From contig JABAQR010000028.1 in assembly GCA_019187485.1 (NCBI GenBank), forward strand, positions 1-64,000: a stretch of DNA of 64,000 nucleotides, written 5' to 3'. The DNA is from Lysobacterales bacterium. GTDB taxonomy: Bacteria; Pseudomonadota; Gammaproteobacteria; Xanthomonadales; SZUA-5. Under the pieces are notes generated by a model, which was not told the origin of the DNA, ran no database searches, and worked only from the letters and a program-made list of their open reading frames with translations. Positions 1 through 7,655 of this stretch are shown here, piece after piece (within the stretch, counting starts at the first letter, position 1; every line of letters starts with the position of its first letter). A program made the position numbers and the translations under genes.

Positions 1-100
1 CTCCATTACGCCGATCCTGGAGTGGATCGTTTACGGCGATCCTGAAGTGGCTCCATTACGCCGATCATCGACTGGCTCCATTACGCCGATCCCGAAATGG
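1..100. repeat. 25-bp tandem repeat, four units
   Basis: Four consecutive 25-bp units start at 1, 26, 51 and 76. The best-conserved part of each unit is CTCCATTACGCCGATC, followed by five variable bases and a TGG ending. The second unit is the most diverged (ATCGTTTACGGCGATC). A fifth, truncated start (CTCCATT) follows at 101 before the sequence loses the pattern. The array may continue to the left of the window. Units of this kind can be multiple terminal binding sites of a transposon (IS21-type ends) or a minisatellite; no transposase gene is visible here. Confidence 0.75.
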
Positions 101-227
101 CTCCATTGGGGCGGTCGGTGACAATCCCGGACGGGTCGGGTTCGAGTCGTCTGCGTCCCTGCCGCGAGCGGTTGCACCGACCGTCTCGCGGCGATAGCGT
201 GCCGCGGCCCACTCGATTGTCGCTGTC

Positions 228-848
228 ATGGCCAAGCTCTACTTCTACTACTCGGCGATGAACGCCGGAAAGACCACGGTGCTGTTGCAGAGTGCGCACA
301 ACTACCACGAGCGCGGCATGCGCACGCGCATCTATGTGCCGCGCATCGATGATCGCTACGGCGTCGGCCAGGTGCGCTCGCGCATCGGCCTGTCGGCGCA
401 GGGCCATGTCTTCGACCGCGACGATGACCTCCACCAGCGCGTGCAGGCGGACATCGCCGTACACGGGCCGCTGCACTGCGTGTTGGTCGACGAAGCGCAG
501 TTCCTGTCCAAGGCCCAGGTCTGGCAACTGACCGACATCGTCGACCGGCTGGACGTGCCGGTGCTCGCCTACGGTCTGCGCACGGATTTTCAGGGCGAGC
601 TGTTCGAGGGCAGCCAGTATCTGCTGGCCTGGGCGGACTCGATCAGCGAAATCAAGACCATCTGCCACACCGGCCGCAAGGCGACGATGGTGGTGCGGGT
701 GGATGAACACGGACACGCGATCACCCAGGGCGCACAGGTGGAGATCGGCGGCAACGACCGCTACGTCTCGGTTTCGCGCCTCGAGTTCAAGCGCGTGTTC
801 GCCGGCGAAAGCACGATCCCGCTGAAGCAGGGCACGCTCTTCGAGTGA
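228..848 (+). CDS. tdk: thymidine kinase (type II)
   Basis: Thymidine kinase of the cytosolic type II family phosphorylates thymidine to dTMP in the pyrimidine salvage pathway. The 206-residue product has the full family length. It shows the P-loop near the N-terminus (SAMNAGKTT, about residues 9-17), the DEAQFL switch motif around residues 88-93, and the nucleoside-binding stretch [15 protein letters not shown]. The cysteines that hold zinc in many type II enzymes are partly absent: the usual C-x-C is C-H-T ([10 protein letters not shown]) and the later cysteine is serine (RYVSVSR). The gene stands alone and is transcribed in the same direction as the next two genes. Confidence 0.95.
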   Translation: MAKLYFYYSAMNAGKTTVLLQSAHNYHERGMRTRIYVPRIDDRYGVGQVRSRIGLSAQGHVFDRDDDLHQRVQADIAVHGPLHCVLVDEAQFLSKAQVWQLTDIVDRLDVPVLAYGLRTDFQGELFEGSQYLLAWADSISEIKTICHTGRKATMVVRVDEHGHAITQGAQVEIGGNDRYVSVSRLEFKRVFAGESTIPLKQGTLFE

Positions 849-976
849 TTTCCTCGACGGGGCGATCCGTCCCGGCAAGCTCGTGGGCTCAAGCTCGCCG
901 TCCGCCCCGCTGCCGGATAGAGCCCCTGCGCTGTCGGCGCTATGCTGGCCGCTTCCCCCACGCGGAGCGCGACACC

Positions 977-1417
977 ATGGGCATCCTCGATTTCGTCAAG
1001 TCGGCCGGCGAGAAAGTGCTGGGCGCGGCCACCGCCGGCAATACCGCCGGCGCGTTGCTGGACCACCTGAAGTCCAAGGGACTGAAGAGCACGGACGTGA
1101 TGGTCGAGTACGATCCGGCGCGCGCCACCGTCAAGGTCAGCGGCAAGACGTCGAGCCAGGCCGACAAGGAGAAGCTGCTGCTCGCGCTCGGCAATGTCGA
1201 GGGCGTCGAGAAGGTCGACGAGGATCTGGTCGCCGAACAGGCCGACACTGCCGCGTCCTTCTATACCGTCAAGAAAGGCGACACCCTGAGCGCGATCGCC
1301 AAGGCGCACTACGGCAAGGCCGGCGCCTACATGAAGATCTTCGAGGCCAACCAGCCGCTGCTGAAGGATCCCGACAAGATCTATCCCGGGCAGGTGCTGC
1401 GCATCCCGACGACCTGA
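977..1417 (+). CDS. kbp: BON-LysM protein, Kbp/YgaU-like
   Basis: The 146-residue product is collinear with E. coli Kbp (YgaU), a soluble potassium-binding protein with an N-terminal BON domain (about residues 25-85) and a C-terminal LysM domain (about 95-144). The opening MGILDFVKSAGEKVLGA and the closing KIYPGQVLRIP are characteristic. Kbp senses cytoplasmic potassium in E. coli; the same role here is inferred. The longer open frame starts at 845, but the family N-terminus begins at the ATG at 977, which has a GGAG at 964-967. No signal peptide is visible. Confidence 0.9.
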   Translation: MGILDFVKSAGEKVLGAATAGNTAGALLDHLKSKGLKSTDVMVEYDPARATVKVSGKTSSQADKEKLLLALGNVEGVEKVDEDLVAEQADTAASFYTVKKGDTLSAIAKAHYGKAGAYMKIFEANQPLLKDPDKIYPGQVLRIPTT

Positions 1418-1428
1418 AGCACGCGGGC

Positions 1429-2583
1429 ATGCCGCGTCGTGTGCTGCCCGCGCTATTGCTGGCGCTCGCGGCACCGGCGCTGGCCGATGTGGTGTGGGAG
1501 CCTTTTGTCGAACCCTACGGTCAGATCTTTCCGAGCCTGGAACTGGCAACGGCGACGCTGCCCGCCGATCCCGCCGCGGAAGATCCGACTCTGATCGGCG
1601 ACCCGCAGGGCCTGATCGGCGTCTCCCTGGAAGGCGCGCGCCCCGGCGCGCGCTTCGAGCTGGTTGTGCGTGTGCCCGGCTGGGCGCGCGACAGTCGCCT
1701 CGCCGGCCGCATCCCGCAGGGCGACGGAGACATCACGCTGACGCCGACCATCGCCTGGGATTACCCGGCACTCGCCGCCAACCGCCAGCCGCGCCCGGCA
1801 ACGGTCGAGTTCGAACTGCGCCTGGCCGGCGAAGTTGTGGAGACGCGCACCTTGCGGGTGCGCCTGCACTCGGTCAACGATGCGCTGTACTACATCGACG
1901 AGCCGGACGACGCCGAGGATCTCGATTTCAACTGGCTGTTCGCCGCCTATGTCCACGAGGAACACCCGGCGGTCGAGCAGATCCTGAAAGAGGCGCTCGA
2001 CGCCGGCGTCGTGGACGGCTTCAGCGGCTACCAACAGGCTGACCGCGACGCGGTGCTGAAGCAGGCGCACGCGGTCTGGCATGTGCTCCAGCAACGTGGC
2101 ATCCGCTATTCCTCGATCACCCGCACCGCGAGCGAGCACACCAGTGTGCGCAGCCAGCACGTGCGCTTCATCGACGAATCGCTGGCGATGAGCCAGGCGA
2201 ACTGCGTCGACGGCAGCGTGCTGATCGCCTCGGTGTTGCGCAAGATCGACCTCGCGCCGGTGCTGGTGCTGGTGCCCGGGCATATGCTCGTCGGCTTCGC
2301 GCTCGACGCTCGGGGCGAACGGTGGGCCTGGCTCGAGACCACTCTGCTCGGCGTCGCGCCACCCACAAGACTCGCAGGTGGCCCGCGCGCGCAGCATGAG
2401 GGAAAGGCGAAACTCGCGGCTGCCATCGACGCTTCGCTGGCGAGCTTCGAGGCCGCGCTCGATGCCGGCCAACGCCAGATCGACGCTGCCGACGGCGCCT
2501 TCGACGACCCGCACAATCGCGACTACCAACTGATCGACATCCAGGCCGCGCGCGAACTCGGGGTCATGCCGATCGCGCGCTGA
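1429..2583 (+). CDS. exported transglutaminase-like protein
   Basis: Uncharacterised protein of about 384 residues. It begins with a signal peptide (MPRRVLPALLLALAAPALA, cleavage expected after ALA) and is therefore probably periplasmic. The C-terminal half has a transglutaminase-like arrangement: a cysteine in NCVDGS (about C259), followed 26 residues later by a histidine in VPGHMLVGF (about H285). These positions resemble the Cys and His of the transglutaminase/cysteine protease fold. I cannot place the third catalytic residue with confidence. The N-terminal part looks like a beta-sandwich but I do not recognise it. The ATG at 1429 lies only 11 bases after the preceding stop, so the two genes may be co-transcribed. 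Confidence 0.75.
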   Translation: MPRRVLPALLLALAAPALADVVWEPFVEPYGQIFPSLELATATLPADPAAEDPTLIGDPQGLIGVSLEGARPGARFELVVRVPGWARDSRLAGRIPQGDGDITLTPTIAWDYPALAANRQPRPATVEFELRLAGEVVETRTLRVRLHSVNDALYYIDEPDDAEDLDFNWLFAAYVHEEHPAVEQILKEALDAGVVDGFSGYQQADRDAVLKQAHAVWHVLQQRGIRYSSITRTASEHTSVRSQHVRFIDESLAMSQANCVDGSVLIASVLRKIDLAPVLVLVPGHMLVGFALDARGERWAWLETTLLGVAPPTRLAGGPRAQHEGKAKLAAAIDASLASFEAALDAGQRQIDAADGAFDDPHNRDYQLIDIQAARELGVMPIAR

Positions 2584-2627
2584 GCGCGAGACTCATCGCT
2601 CGCCGGACGGAAACTCCGGCGAGGCGC

Positions 2628-2837
2628 TCACGCATCCATCGGTTCGAAGTCGGCTTTGGTGGCACCGCAGTCGGGGCACACCCAGTCTTCCGGCAGGTCC
2701 TCGAAGCGGGTGCCCGGCGCGACGCCGGCAACCGGGTCGCCCTCGGCGGGATCGTAGACGTGCTGGGAAACCATGCAGCGATCCCTGCCTGCGCCAGACT
2801 GTGCGCGCGCGCTGGGGCAGCAGCGGCAGGACCGCAC
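2628..2837 (-). CDS. rubredoxin-like protein, possibly degenerate
   Basis: The C-terminal part matches rubredoxin, a small one-iron electron carrier: [31 protein letters not shown] and KADFEP are all typical, with the second iron-binding C-P-D-C intact. The first motif, normally C-x-x-C-G-x-x-Y, reads C-M-V-S-Q-H-V-Y, so the second cysteine and the glycine are lost. Residues before this are not rubredoxin-like. In another frame just upstream (from a GTG at 2901) the sequence reads [18 protein letters not shown], which looks like a Tat signal peptide. A one-base shift near 2805-2815 would join it to the rubredoxin domain. The gene is either a divergent exported rubredoxin with a sequencing error or a decaying copy. 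Confidence 0.5.
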   Translation of the reverse strand: MRSCRCCPSARAQSGAGRDRCMVSQHVYDPAEGDPVAGVAPGTRFEDLPEDWVCPDCGATKADFEPMDA

Positions 2838-3046
2838 CGAAAGCGAGGGCGAAAGCGGTGCGCAGGAAGGAGCGACGAGGGTGTACGCGGGAGGCGGCCA
2901 CGCGCGTGCTCGGTGGTGGACGATGCAGCCGCCATGTCAGGCCGGCACAGCGGTTCCGGCACCGCGCTGGCCGATCGCCCCGCCATCGCGTGCCCTCGTC
3001 AAACATCCGGGCTAACATCCCTGCACGCCCCCGCCGGAGTGCCGCC

Positions 3047-3343
3047 ATGCGCCGTCGTGTCACCCACGTCGATCCGCTGTCCGCTGCGCGCGTGCTCGCG
3101 CTGCTGCTGTTCGTGCAGGGCTTCGTGCTCGGCGCGCTGGCGCTGTTGCTGCGGGTGGCGGGCATCGACCTGCCGTTGCCACTGACGCCGCCGCCGGGCG
3201 GCAACACGATCACGCTGCTGCTGTGGACACCGCTCAGCTTCGGCGCGGTCGGCGCGATTTCCGGCGGCATCCTCGCGGCGATCTACAACTTCGTCGCCAG
3301 GCGCTTCGGCGGCATCGAGTACGAGATGGAGAAGAGCGTCTGA
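3047..3343 (+). CDS. small inner-membrane protein, two TM segments
   Basis: Small protein of 98 residues with two hydrophobic segments: about residues 14-38 (ALLLFVQGFVLGALALLLRV) and about 52-85 (the stretch ending AISGGILAAIYNFVAR). The ending FGGIEYEME resembles short membrane proteins of the DUF3566-like type, but I cannot confirm the family. The longer open frame starts at 2801; the ATG at 3047 follows a GGAG at 3035-3038 and places the basic MRRR start in front of the first membrane segment. It is followed 26 bases later by the AI-2E-family permease, so they may form an operon. Confidence 0.7.
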   Translation: MRRRVTHVDPLSAARVLALLLFVQGFVLGALALLLRVAGIDLPLPLTPPPGGNTITLLLWTPLSFGAVGAISGGILAAIYNFVARRFGGIEYEMEKSV

Positions 3344-3368
3344 GGCGGCGCGCGATCGCCAGCAGGCA

Positions 3369-4460
3369 ATGGAACGCCAGCGCCTGATCGAATCGCTGTT
3401 CGCGGCTGCCGCGCTGAGTTTTCTCGCGATCGGCTGTTTCCTGGTGCTGCGCCCCTTCCTGTCGGCGCTGATGTGGGCGGTGATCCTGTGCTACGCCAGT
3501 TGGCCGGGCTATCGCTGGCTGGAACCGCGCCTGGGTGGCCGGCGTACGTTGACCGCGGTGCTGATGACCTGCGCGGTGGCCGCAGTGCTGGTGCTGCCCT
3601 TCGTGATCGTCGGCTTCACGCTGGCCGACAATGTCAGCGCCTGGGTGATCGCGGTCAAGGCCTGGGTGGCGGACGGCCTGCCGCCGCCGCCGTCCTGGGT
3701 TTCCGGGCTGCCGCTGATCGGCACCGACCTCGCCGAGAAATGGAACGCCCTCGACACCGGCGCCGGCCTCGCCGACGCCGCGCTGCTGGTGCTCAACCCG
3801 CTGCGCGAGGCGGTGATCGCGGCCGGCGCGGTGATCGCGCGCGGCACCATCGAGATGGGCCTGTCGGTGTTCATCGCCTTCTTCGTGTTCCGCCGCGGCG
3901 ACGAGCTCGCGCTCGGCCTGCGCCAGGCACTGACGCGGCTGATCGGCCCGCGCGCGCGCCAATTCATCGAGGTTGCCGGCGGCACCATCCAGGGCGTGGT
4001 CTACGGCATCCTCGGCACCGCGCTCGCGCAGGGCGTGCTCGCCGGCATCGGCTTCTCCCTGGTCGGCGTGCCCGGCGCGCTGTTCCTCGGCCTGCTGACC
4101 TTCTTCATGTCGCTGATCCCGATGGGGCCGCCCTTCGTGTGGGTGCCGGTGGTGGTCTGGCTGATCTCCGGCGAACACTGGGCGGCCGCGGTGTTCATGG
4201 CCATCTGGGGCTTCTTCGTGATCAGCGGCATCGACAACATCATCAAGCCCTGGCTGATCAGCCGCGGCTCGCAACTGCCCTTCGTGCTGGTCTTCCTCGG
4301 CGTGATCGGCGGCATCGTCGCCTTCGGCTTCCTCGGCGTGTTCCTCGGGCCGGTGCTGCTCGCGGTCGGCTACACCCTGCTGCTCGCATGGAACCGCGGC
4401 GAGCGCATCGAAGGCGAGGGCGCGGGGACCGCGCCGACGGAGCCCGTCGCAGGCGTCTGA
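3369..4460 (+). CDS. AI-2E family permease (PerM/YdiK-like)
   Basis: Integral membrane protein of 363 residues with about eight hydrophobic segments and the AI-2E transporter family layout. A long extracytoplasmic region follows the second segment pair (about residues 90-150). Strongly conserved family stretches appear near the C-terminus: GIDNIIKPWLISRGSQLPF and LGVIGGIVAFGFLGVFLGPVLLA. Members export autoinducer-2 or act as ion-coupled exporters; the substrate here is unknown. The tail ends in a short acidic/proline segment. The next gene is convergent. Confidence 0.88.
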   Translation: MERQRLIESLFAAAALSFLAIGCFLVLRPFLSALMWAVILCYASWPGYRWLEPRLGGRRTLTAVLMTCAVAAVLVLPFVIVGFTLADNVSAWVIAVKAWVADGLPPPPSWVSGLPLIGTDLAEKWNALDTGAGLADAALLVLNPLREAVIAAGAVIARGTIEMGLSVFIAFFVFRRGDELALGLRQALTRLIGPRARQFIEVAGGTIQGVVYGILGTALAQGVLAGIGFSLVGVPGALFLGLLTFFMSLIPMGPPFVWVPVVVWLISGEHWAAAVFMAIWGFFVISGIDNIIKPWLISRGSQLPFVLVFLGVIGGIVAFGFLGVFLGPVLLAVGYTLLLAWNRGERIEGEGAGTAPTEPVAGV

Positions 4461-4545
4461 GCGATCCGACGCGCCGCTGCGCATCGCGCCACGGTTGGCC
4501 CGCGCGTTGCCCCGAAGCCCTGGGCGGAACGAACGATCTGGATCC

Positions 4546-5535
4546 TCAAGCGCCCCGCAGCGCGCGCTCGAGTGCGGCAAAGCCCTGCGCCATCGTCACC
4601 CGCGGGCGCCAGCCGAAGTCGCGCGCGGCGGCGGAAATGTCGTACCAGTGCGCGGTCGCCAGCTGGTCGGCGACGAAACGCGTGAGCGGCGGCTCGCCGG
4701 GCAGGCGCAGGGTGTGCCACGCCAGTTCCATCGCGGCGCCGATCCCGTAGGCGGCGCGCCTGGAGATGCGTGCGCGCGCCGGCGGCAGGCCGGCGCATGC
4801 GAGCAGACGGTTGATCATCTCCTCGATCGCGATCGGCTCGCCGTTGGAGACGAAGTAGGCACGACCGGCCTGGGGTGCGTGCGGTCCCAGCGTGTCCGCG
4901 GCGGCGAGGTGCGCTTCGACCGCGTTGTCGATGTAGGTGGCGTCGATGCGCTTGCCGGGCGCGCCGATGAAGCGCAGGCGGCCGGCGCGGGCGCGCGCGA
5001 CGATGCGCGGCAACAGGTGGTTGTCGCCCGGGCCCCAGATCAGGTGCGGACGCAACGCGACGGTCGCCAGCGCCGGGCCGTTGGCGGCCAGCACCTCGCG
5101 TTCGGCGGCCGCCTTGGTCGCCGGATAGTGCGCGAGGAAGCGCGTCGCGTACGCCAGGCGTTCGTCCTCGCCCTCGATGTCGTGGCCGTCGTGGACCACG
5201 CTCGGCGTCGAGGTGTAGACCAGGCGTGCGATCGCGTGTTCGCGACAGGCATCCAGCACATGTCGCGTGCCGCGCACGTTCGCGCGGTAGTAGTCCTCGT
5301 GCTTGCCCCAGTGCCCGGCCTTGGCGGCGACGTGGAACACGATGTCGCAACCGGCGGCCGCCGGGATCACCGCGTCGGCCTCCGCAATGTCGCCGCAGCG
5401 CACGTCGACGCCGAGCGCCGCCAGCGCCGGCGCCTCGCCGCGCTGCAGCGCGACCACCTCGTCCCCGCGCGCCCGCAAGGCCCGTGCCAGCGCGCCGCCG
5501 AGGAAACCGGAGGCGCCGGTGATCAGGGCGCGCAT
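4546..5535 (-). CDS. oleD: OleD, NAD(P)-dependent 2-alkyl-3-oxoalkanoate reductase
   Basis: Short-chain dehydrogenase/reductase of the extended type, 329 residues. It has the N-terminal nucleotide-binding motif TGASGFLGG, YTSTPSVV with the catalytic serine region (about residues 115-122), and a Y-x-x-x-K pair in HYPATKAA (about 144-148). The sequence follows the Xanthomonas/Stenotrophomonas OleD closely (for example NVRGTRHVLDACREHAIARL and the ending GFAALERAL). OleD reduces the beta-keto acid made by OleA to the beta-hydroxy acid that OleC closes to a beta-lactone. The ATG at 5535 gives MRALITGASG; the longer frame to 5610 would run into the repeat arm at 5571. It lies downstream of oleC on the same strand. 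Confidence 0.9.
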   Translation of the reverse strand: MRALITGASGFLGGALARALRARGDEVVALQRGEAPALAALGVDVRCGDIAEADAVIPAAAGCDIVFHVAAKAGHWGKHEDYYRANVRGTRHVLDACREHAIARLVYTSTPSVVHDGHDIEGEDERLAYATRFLAHYPATKAAAEREVLAANGPALATVALRPHLIWGPGDNHLLPRIVARARAGRLRFIGAPGKRIDATYIDNAVEAHLAAADTLGPHAPQAGRAYFVSNGEPIAIEEMINRLLACAGLPPARARISRRAAYGIGAAMELAWHTLRLPGEPPLTRFVADQLATAHWYDISAAARDFGWRPRVTMAQGFAALERALRGA

Positions 5536-5570
5536 GGCGTGGAGGCACGCGAGCAACTGCTGCACATGCG

Positions 5571-5694
5571 AGGCTGGGGGCTGGGGGCTGGGGCGCGAAA
5601 ATCGTCGCATGCGGCGGCAAGCGGGCTAGTCGACAGAAGCGCGAAGCCTTGCGGACTTGCACCCCAGCTCCCAGCCCCCAGCCCCCAGTCCCGC
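5571..5694. repeat. word-array inverted repeat, word GGCTGGG
   Basis: Between oleC and oleD. The left arm (about 5571-5595) holds three tandem copies of the heptamer GGCTGGG. The right arm (about 5661-5694) holds the reverse complement of the same word, CCCAGCC. The roughly 65-bp spacer is unrelated to either arm. The transcript of the oleC-oleD operon could fold into a long hairpin here. The same word with a different spacer recurs at 60934-61058. Confidence 0.8.
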
Positions 5695-5710
5695 CTTTGC
5701 TGCCTCGTCC

Positions 5711-7423
5711 TCACGCCTGCCGCTCCGTCCCGATCGCCACCTGCGGCACCGGCACGCCGAGTTTCTCGGCGGCCCAGCGCTTCAAGTATTCGCGGCCGAT
5801 CTTGGCGTTGTGGCGGATGTCGACCGGGAAGCGTGGGTAGTAGAGGATCCGCTGGATCGTCCGCGTGTGGCTGTGGCGGGCGGCGAGCGCGCGCAGTTCC
5901 TCGCGGATGCGCTCGTGCTGTTCGCGGCCGACGCCGGGTTCGAGTTCGACGATCAGCACCGGCTCCTCTTCGCCAGGCTGACCGATGCCGACCAGCGCGC
6001 TGCGGAAGACCTGCGGGTGGGTGTTGAAGATCGGCTCGACCTGCTCGGTGCAGATCGGCCCGCCCTGCGCCTGCACGCGCTGGCTGCGGCGGCCGCACAT
6101 CCACAGCCGGCCGGCCTCGTCGAAATAGCCGAGGTCGCCCATGCGGTGCACGGTGCGCGCGCCTTCGCGGATCTTGCCGATGCGGTCGGCATCCGCACGG
6201 TTGTAGTAGCGCTCGGTCGCGGTGGGGCCGGTCACGGTGATCTCGCCGACGGTGCCGGCGGGCACCACCAGCTCATCGCTCCAGTGCTCGATCGGCGCAT
6301 CGCTGATGCGGATCACGCGCACCTGGTTGGGCGCGACCACCTGCCCGACCAGGGTGCCGGCGCCGTGTTCGGTGCGGCCGCGCGCGTGCTCGATCAGCTC
6401 GCGACCCTCGACCACCGCCACCGGCAGGCATTCGGTGGCGCCGTAGGGCGTCCACAGCTTGCCGTCCTCCGGGAGCAGCTTGCGCATGCGCTCGACCACC
6501 GCCACCGGCACCGGCGCGCCGGCCGAGATCACCCGCTTCAGGGTCGGCAGCTTGACCCCGCGCGGCGCGCCCCAGCGCGAGATCGTGTTGACCAGCGCCG
6601 GCGAGGCGAACAGGTTGGTGACGCCGAAATCGTGGATGGTCTGGATCAGCTTGGCGGGATCGGCCATCGCCGGCCGCGTCGGGTCCATCTCCGGGATCAC
6701 CGTGGTCATCCCGAGCGCCGGGTCGAACAAGGCGAAGGGCGGGAAGGTCGGCAGATCGATCTCGCCGGGGCGGATGTCGAAGGCCGCGCGCAGCAGTTCC
6801 ACCTGGGCCATGAAGTGGCGGTGCTGGTAGACCACGCCCTTGGGGATGCCGGTCGAGCCGGAGGTGTACAGGATCGCCGCGGCCTCGTCCTCGCGGGTGT
6901 CGGCGAGCACCGCCGGCGTGCGCTTGCGCGCATCGCTGCCCTCGCGGCCGATCTTCAGCAGTTGCGCGTAGCTGTACCCGCCCCACATCACGCGCGGGCC
7001 GACCGTGACCAGCGTGCGCAGCGTGCGCCGGCCCCAGCCGAGCGCGACGCGCGCCGCGTGCGCCAGCGGGATGCCGATGAAGGCGGCCGGCTCGGCCTCG
7101 GCCAGGCACTGCTTCAACGCCGTGCGCGCGATGCCGGGGTCGATCAGCACCGGCACCGCGCCGGCCTTGAACAACGCGAACATCAGCACGAACAGCTCGA
7201 CGCTGGGGCGCACCATCAGCACCGTGCGCACGCCGCGGCCGATGCCGATGCGCTCGAGCCCGCAGGCGATCGCGTCGGATTCCTCGTCGAGTTGCGCATA
7301 GGTCAGGTGGGTGTGCGCCGGCCTCCCGGCGATGTCGGCACCGCAGGGCACGAAGATCGCGATCTGGTGCGGGCGCTCGCGCGCCATGCGGGTCAGCGCG
7401 GAGGCGATGTTGGCGCTGTCCAT
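5711..7423 (-). CDS. oleC: OleC, beta-lactone synthetase (AMP-dependent synthetase family)
   Basis: ANL-superfamily adenylating enzyme of 570 residues. The ATP-binding motif ILYTSGSTGIPKG lies around residues 180-193, TPYGATECLP around 330-340, MGDLGYFDEAGRLWMCGR near 430, and the C-terminal lysine motif DIRHNAKIGREYLKRW near 550. The whole sequence tracks the Xanthomonas/Stenotrophomonas OleC, which converts beta-hydroxy acids to beta-lactones before OleB decarboxylates them to cis-olefins. The ATG at 7423 gives MDSANIASALTRMARERP, the expected N-terminus; the open frame extends further upstream without homology. It is the first gene of an oleC-oleD unit. oleA and oleB are not adjacent. Confidence 0.92.
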   Translation of the reverse strand: MDSANIASALTRMARERPHQIAIFVPCGADIAGRPAHTHLTYAQLDEESDAIACGLERIGIGRGVRTVLMVRPSVELFVLMFALFKAGAVPVLIDPGIARTALKQCLAEAEPAAFIGIPLAHAARVALGWGRRTLRTLVTVGPRVMWGGYSYAQLLKIGREGSDARKRTPAVLADTREDEAAAILYTSGSTGIPKGVVYQHRHFMAQVELLRAAFDIRPGEIDLPTFPPFALFDPALGMTTVIPEMDPTRPAMADPAKLIQTIHDFGVTNLFASPALVNTISRWGAPRGVKLPTLKRVISAGAPVPVAVVERMRKLLPEDGKLWTPYGATECLPVAVVEGRELIEHARGRTEHGAGTLVGQVVAPNQVRVIRISDAPIEHWSDELVVPAGTVGEITVTGPTATERYYNRADADRIGKIREGARTVHRMGDLGYFDEAGRLWMCGRRSQRVQAQGGPICTEQVEPIFNTHPQVFRSALVGIGQPGEEEPVLIVELEPGVGREQHERIREELRALAARHSHTRTIQRILYYPRFPVDIRHNAKIGREYLKRWAAEKLGVPVPQVAIGTERQA

Positions 7424-7655
7424 GGTGGCGGGGTGACGGAAAAGGGGCGCAAGGGTGCCGCGTGGGCGGCGACGGGTCAACCGTTCCGTCGGCGCCGTGC
7501 GGCTTGGCGGGCGCACACGGGAGCAGCGGCGCAGAAGCGCCGCCCTCCGGATGCTCATCGGGCTGCCCGTGGCCTGCTTGGGCCCGCAGTCAGCGCCGGC
7601 GCGGCAGAATGTGGGTTCCTCCGGGGACCAGGTCGTACCTGCAAGCTCGCAACGC

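Noticed and set aside
1-100. CRISPR-like array of 25-bp units
   Set aside because: Units are directly adjacent with only a few variable bases each, and no cas genes follow.
883-2583. A single fused 566-residue gene spanning the Kbp-like and transglutaminase-like regions
   Set aside because: The upstream part is a shadow of the Kbp-like gene in another frame; the signal peptide begins at 1429.
2593-3270. A high-potential iron-sulfur protein suggested by a Tat-like segment
   Set aside because: No HiPIP cysteine pattern follows in that frame; the nearby domain is rubredoxin in another frame.
4370-7109. Additional minus-strand frames across oleD and oleC
   Set aside because: Translations are Arg/Ala-rich without motifs, while the chosen frames match OleD and OleC throughout.
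7424-7655. A short coding frame or sRNA between oleC and the PLD gene
   Set aside because: I see GC-rich sequence with no conserved start, ribosome binding site or terminator; it is most simply a divergent promoter region.
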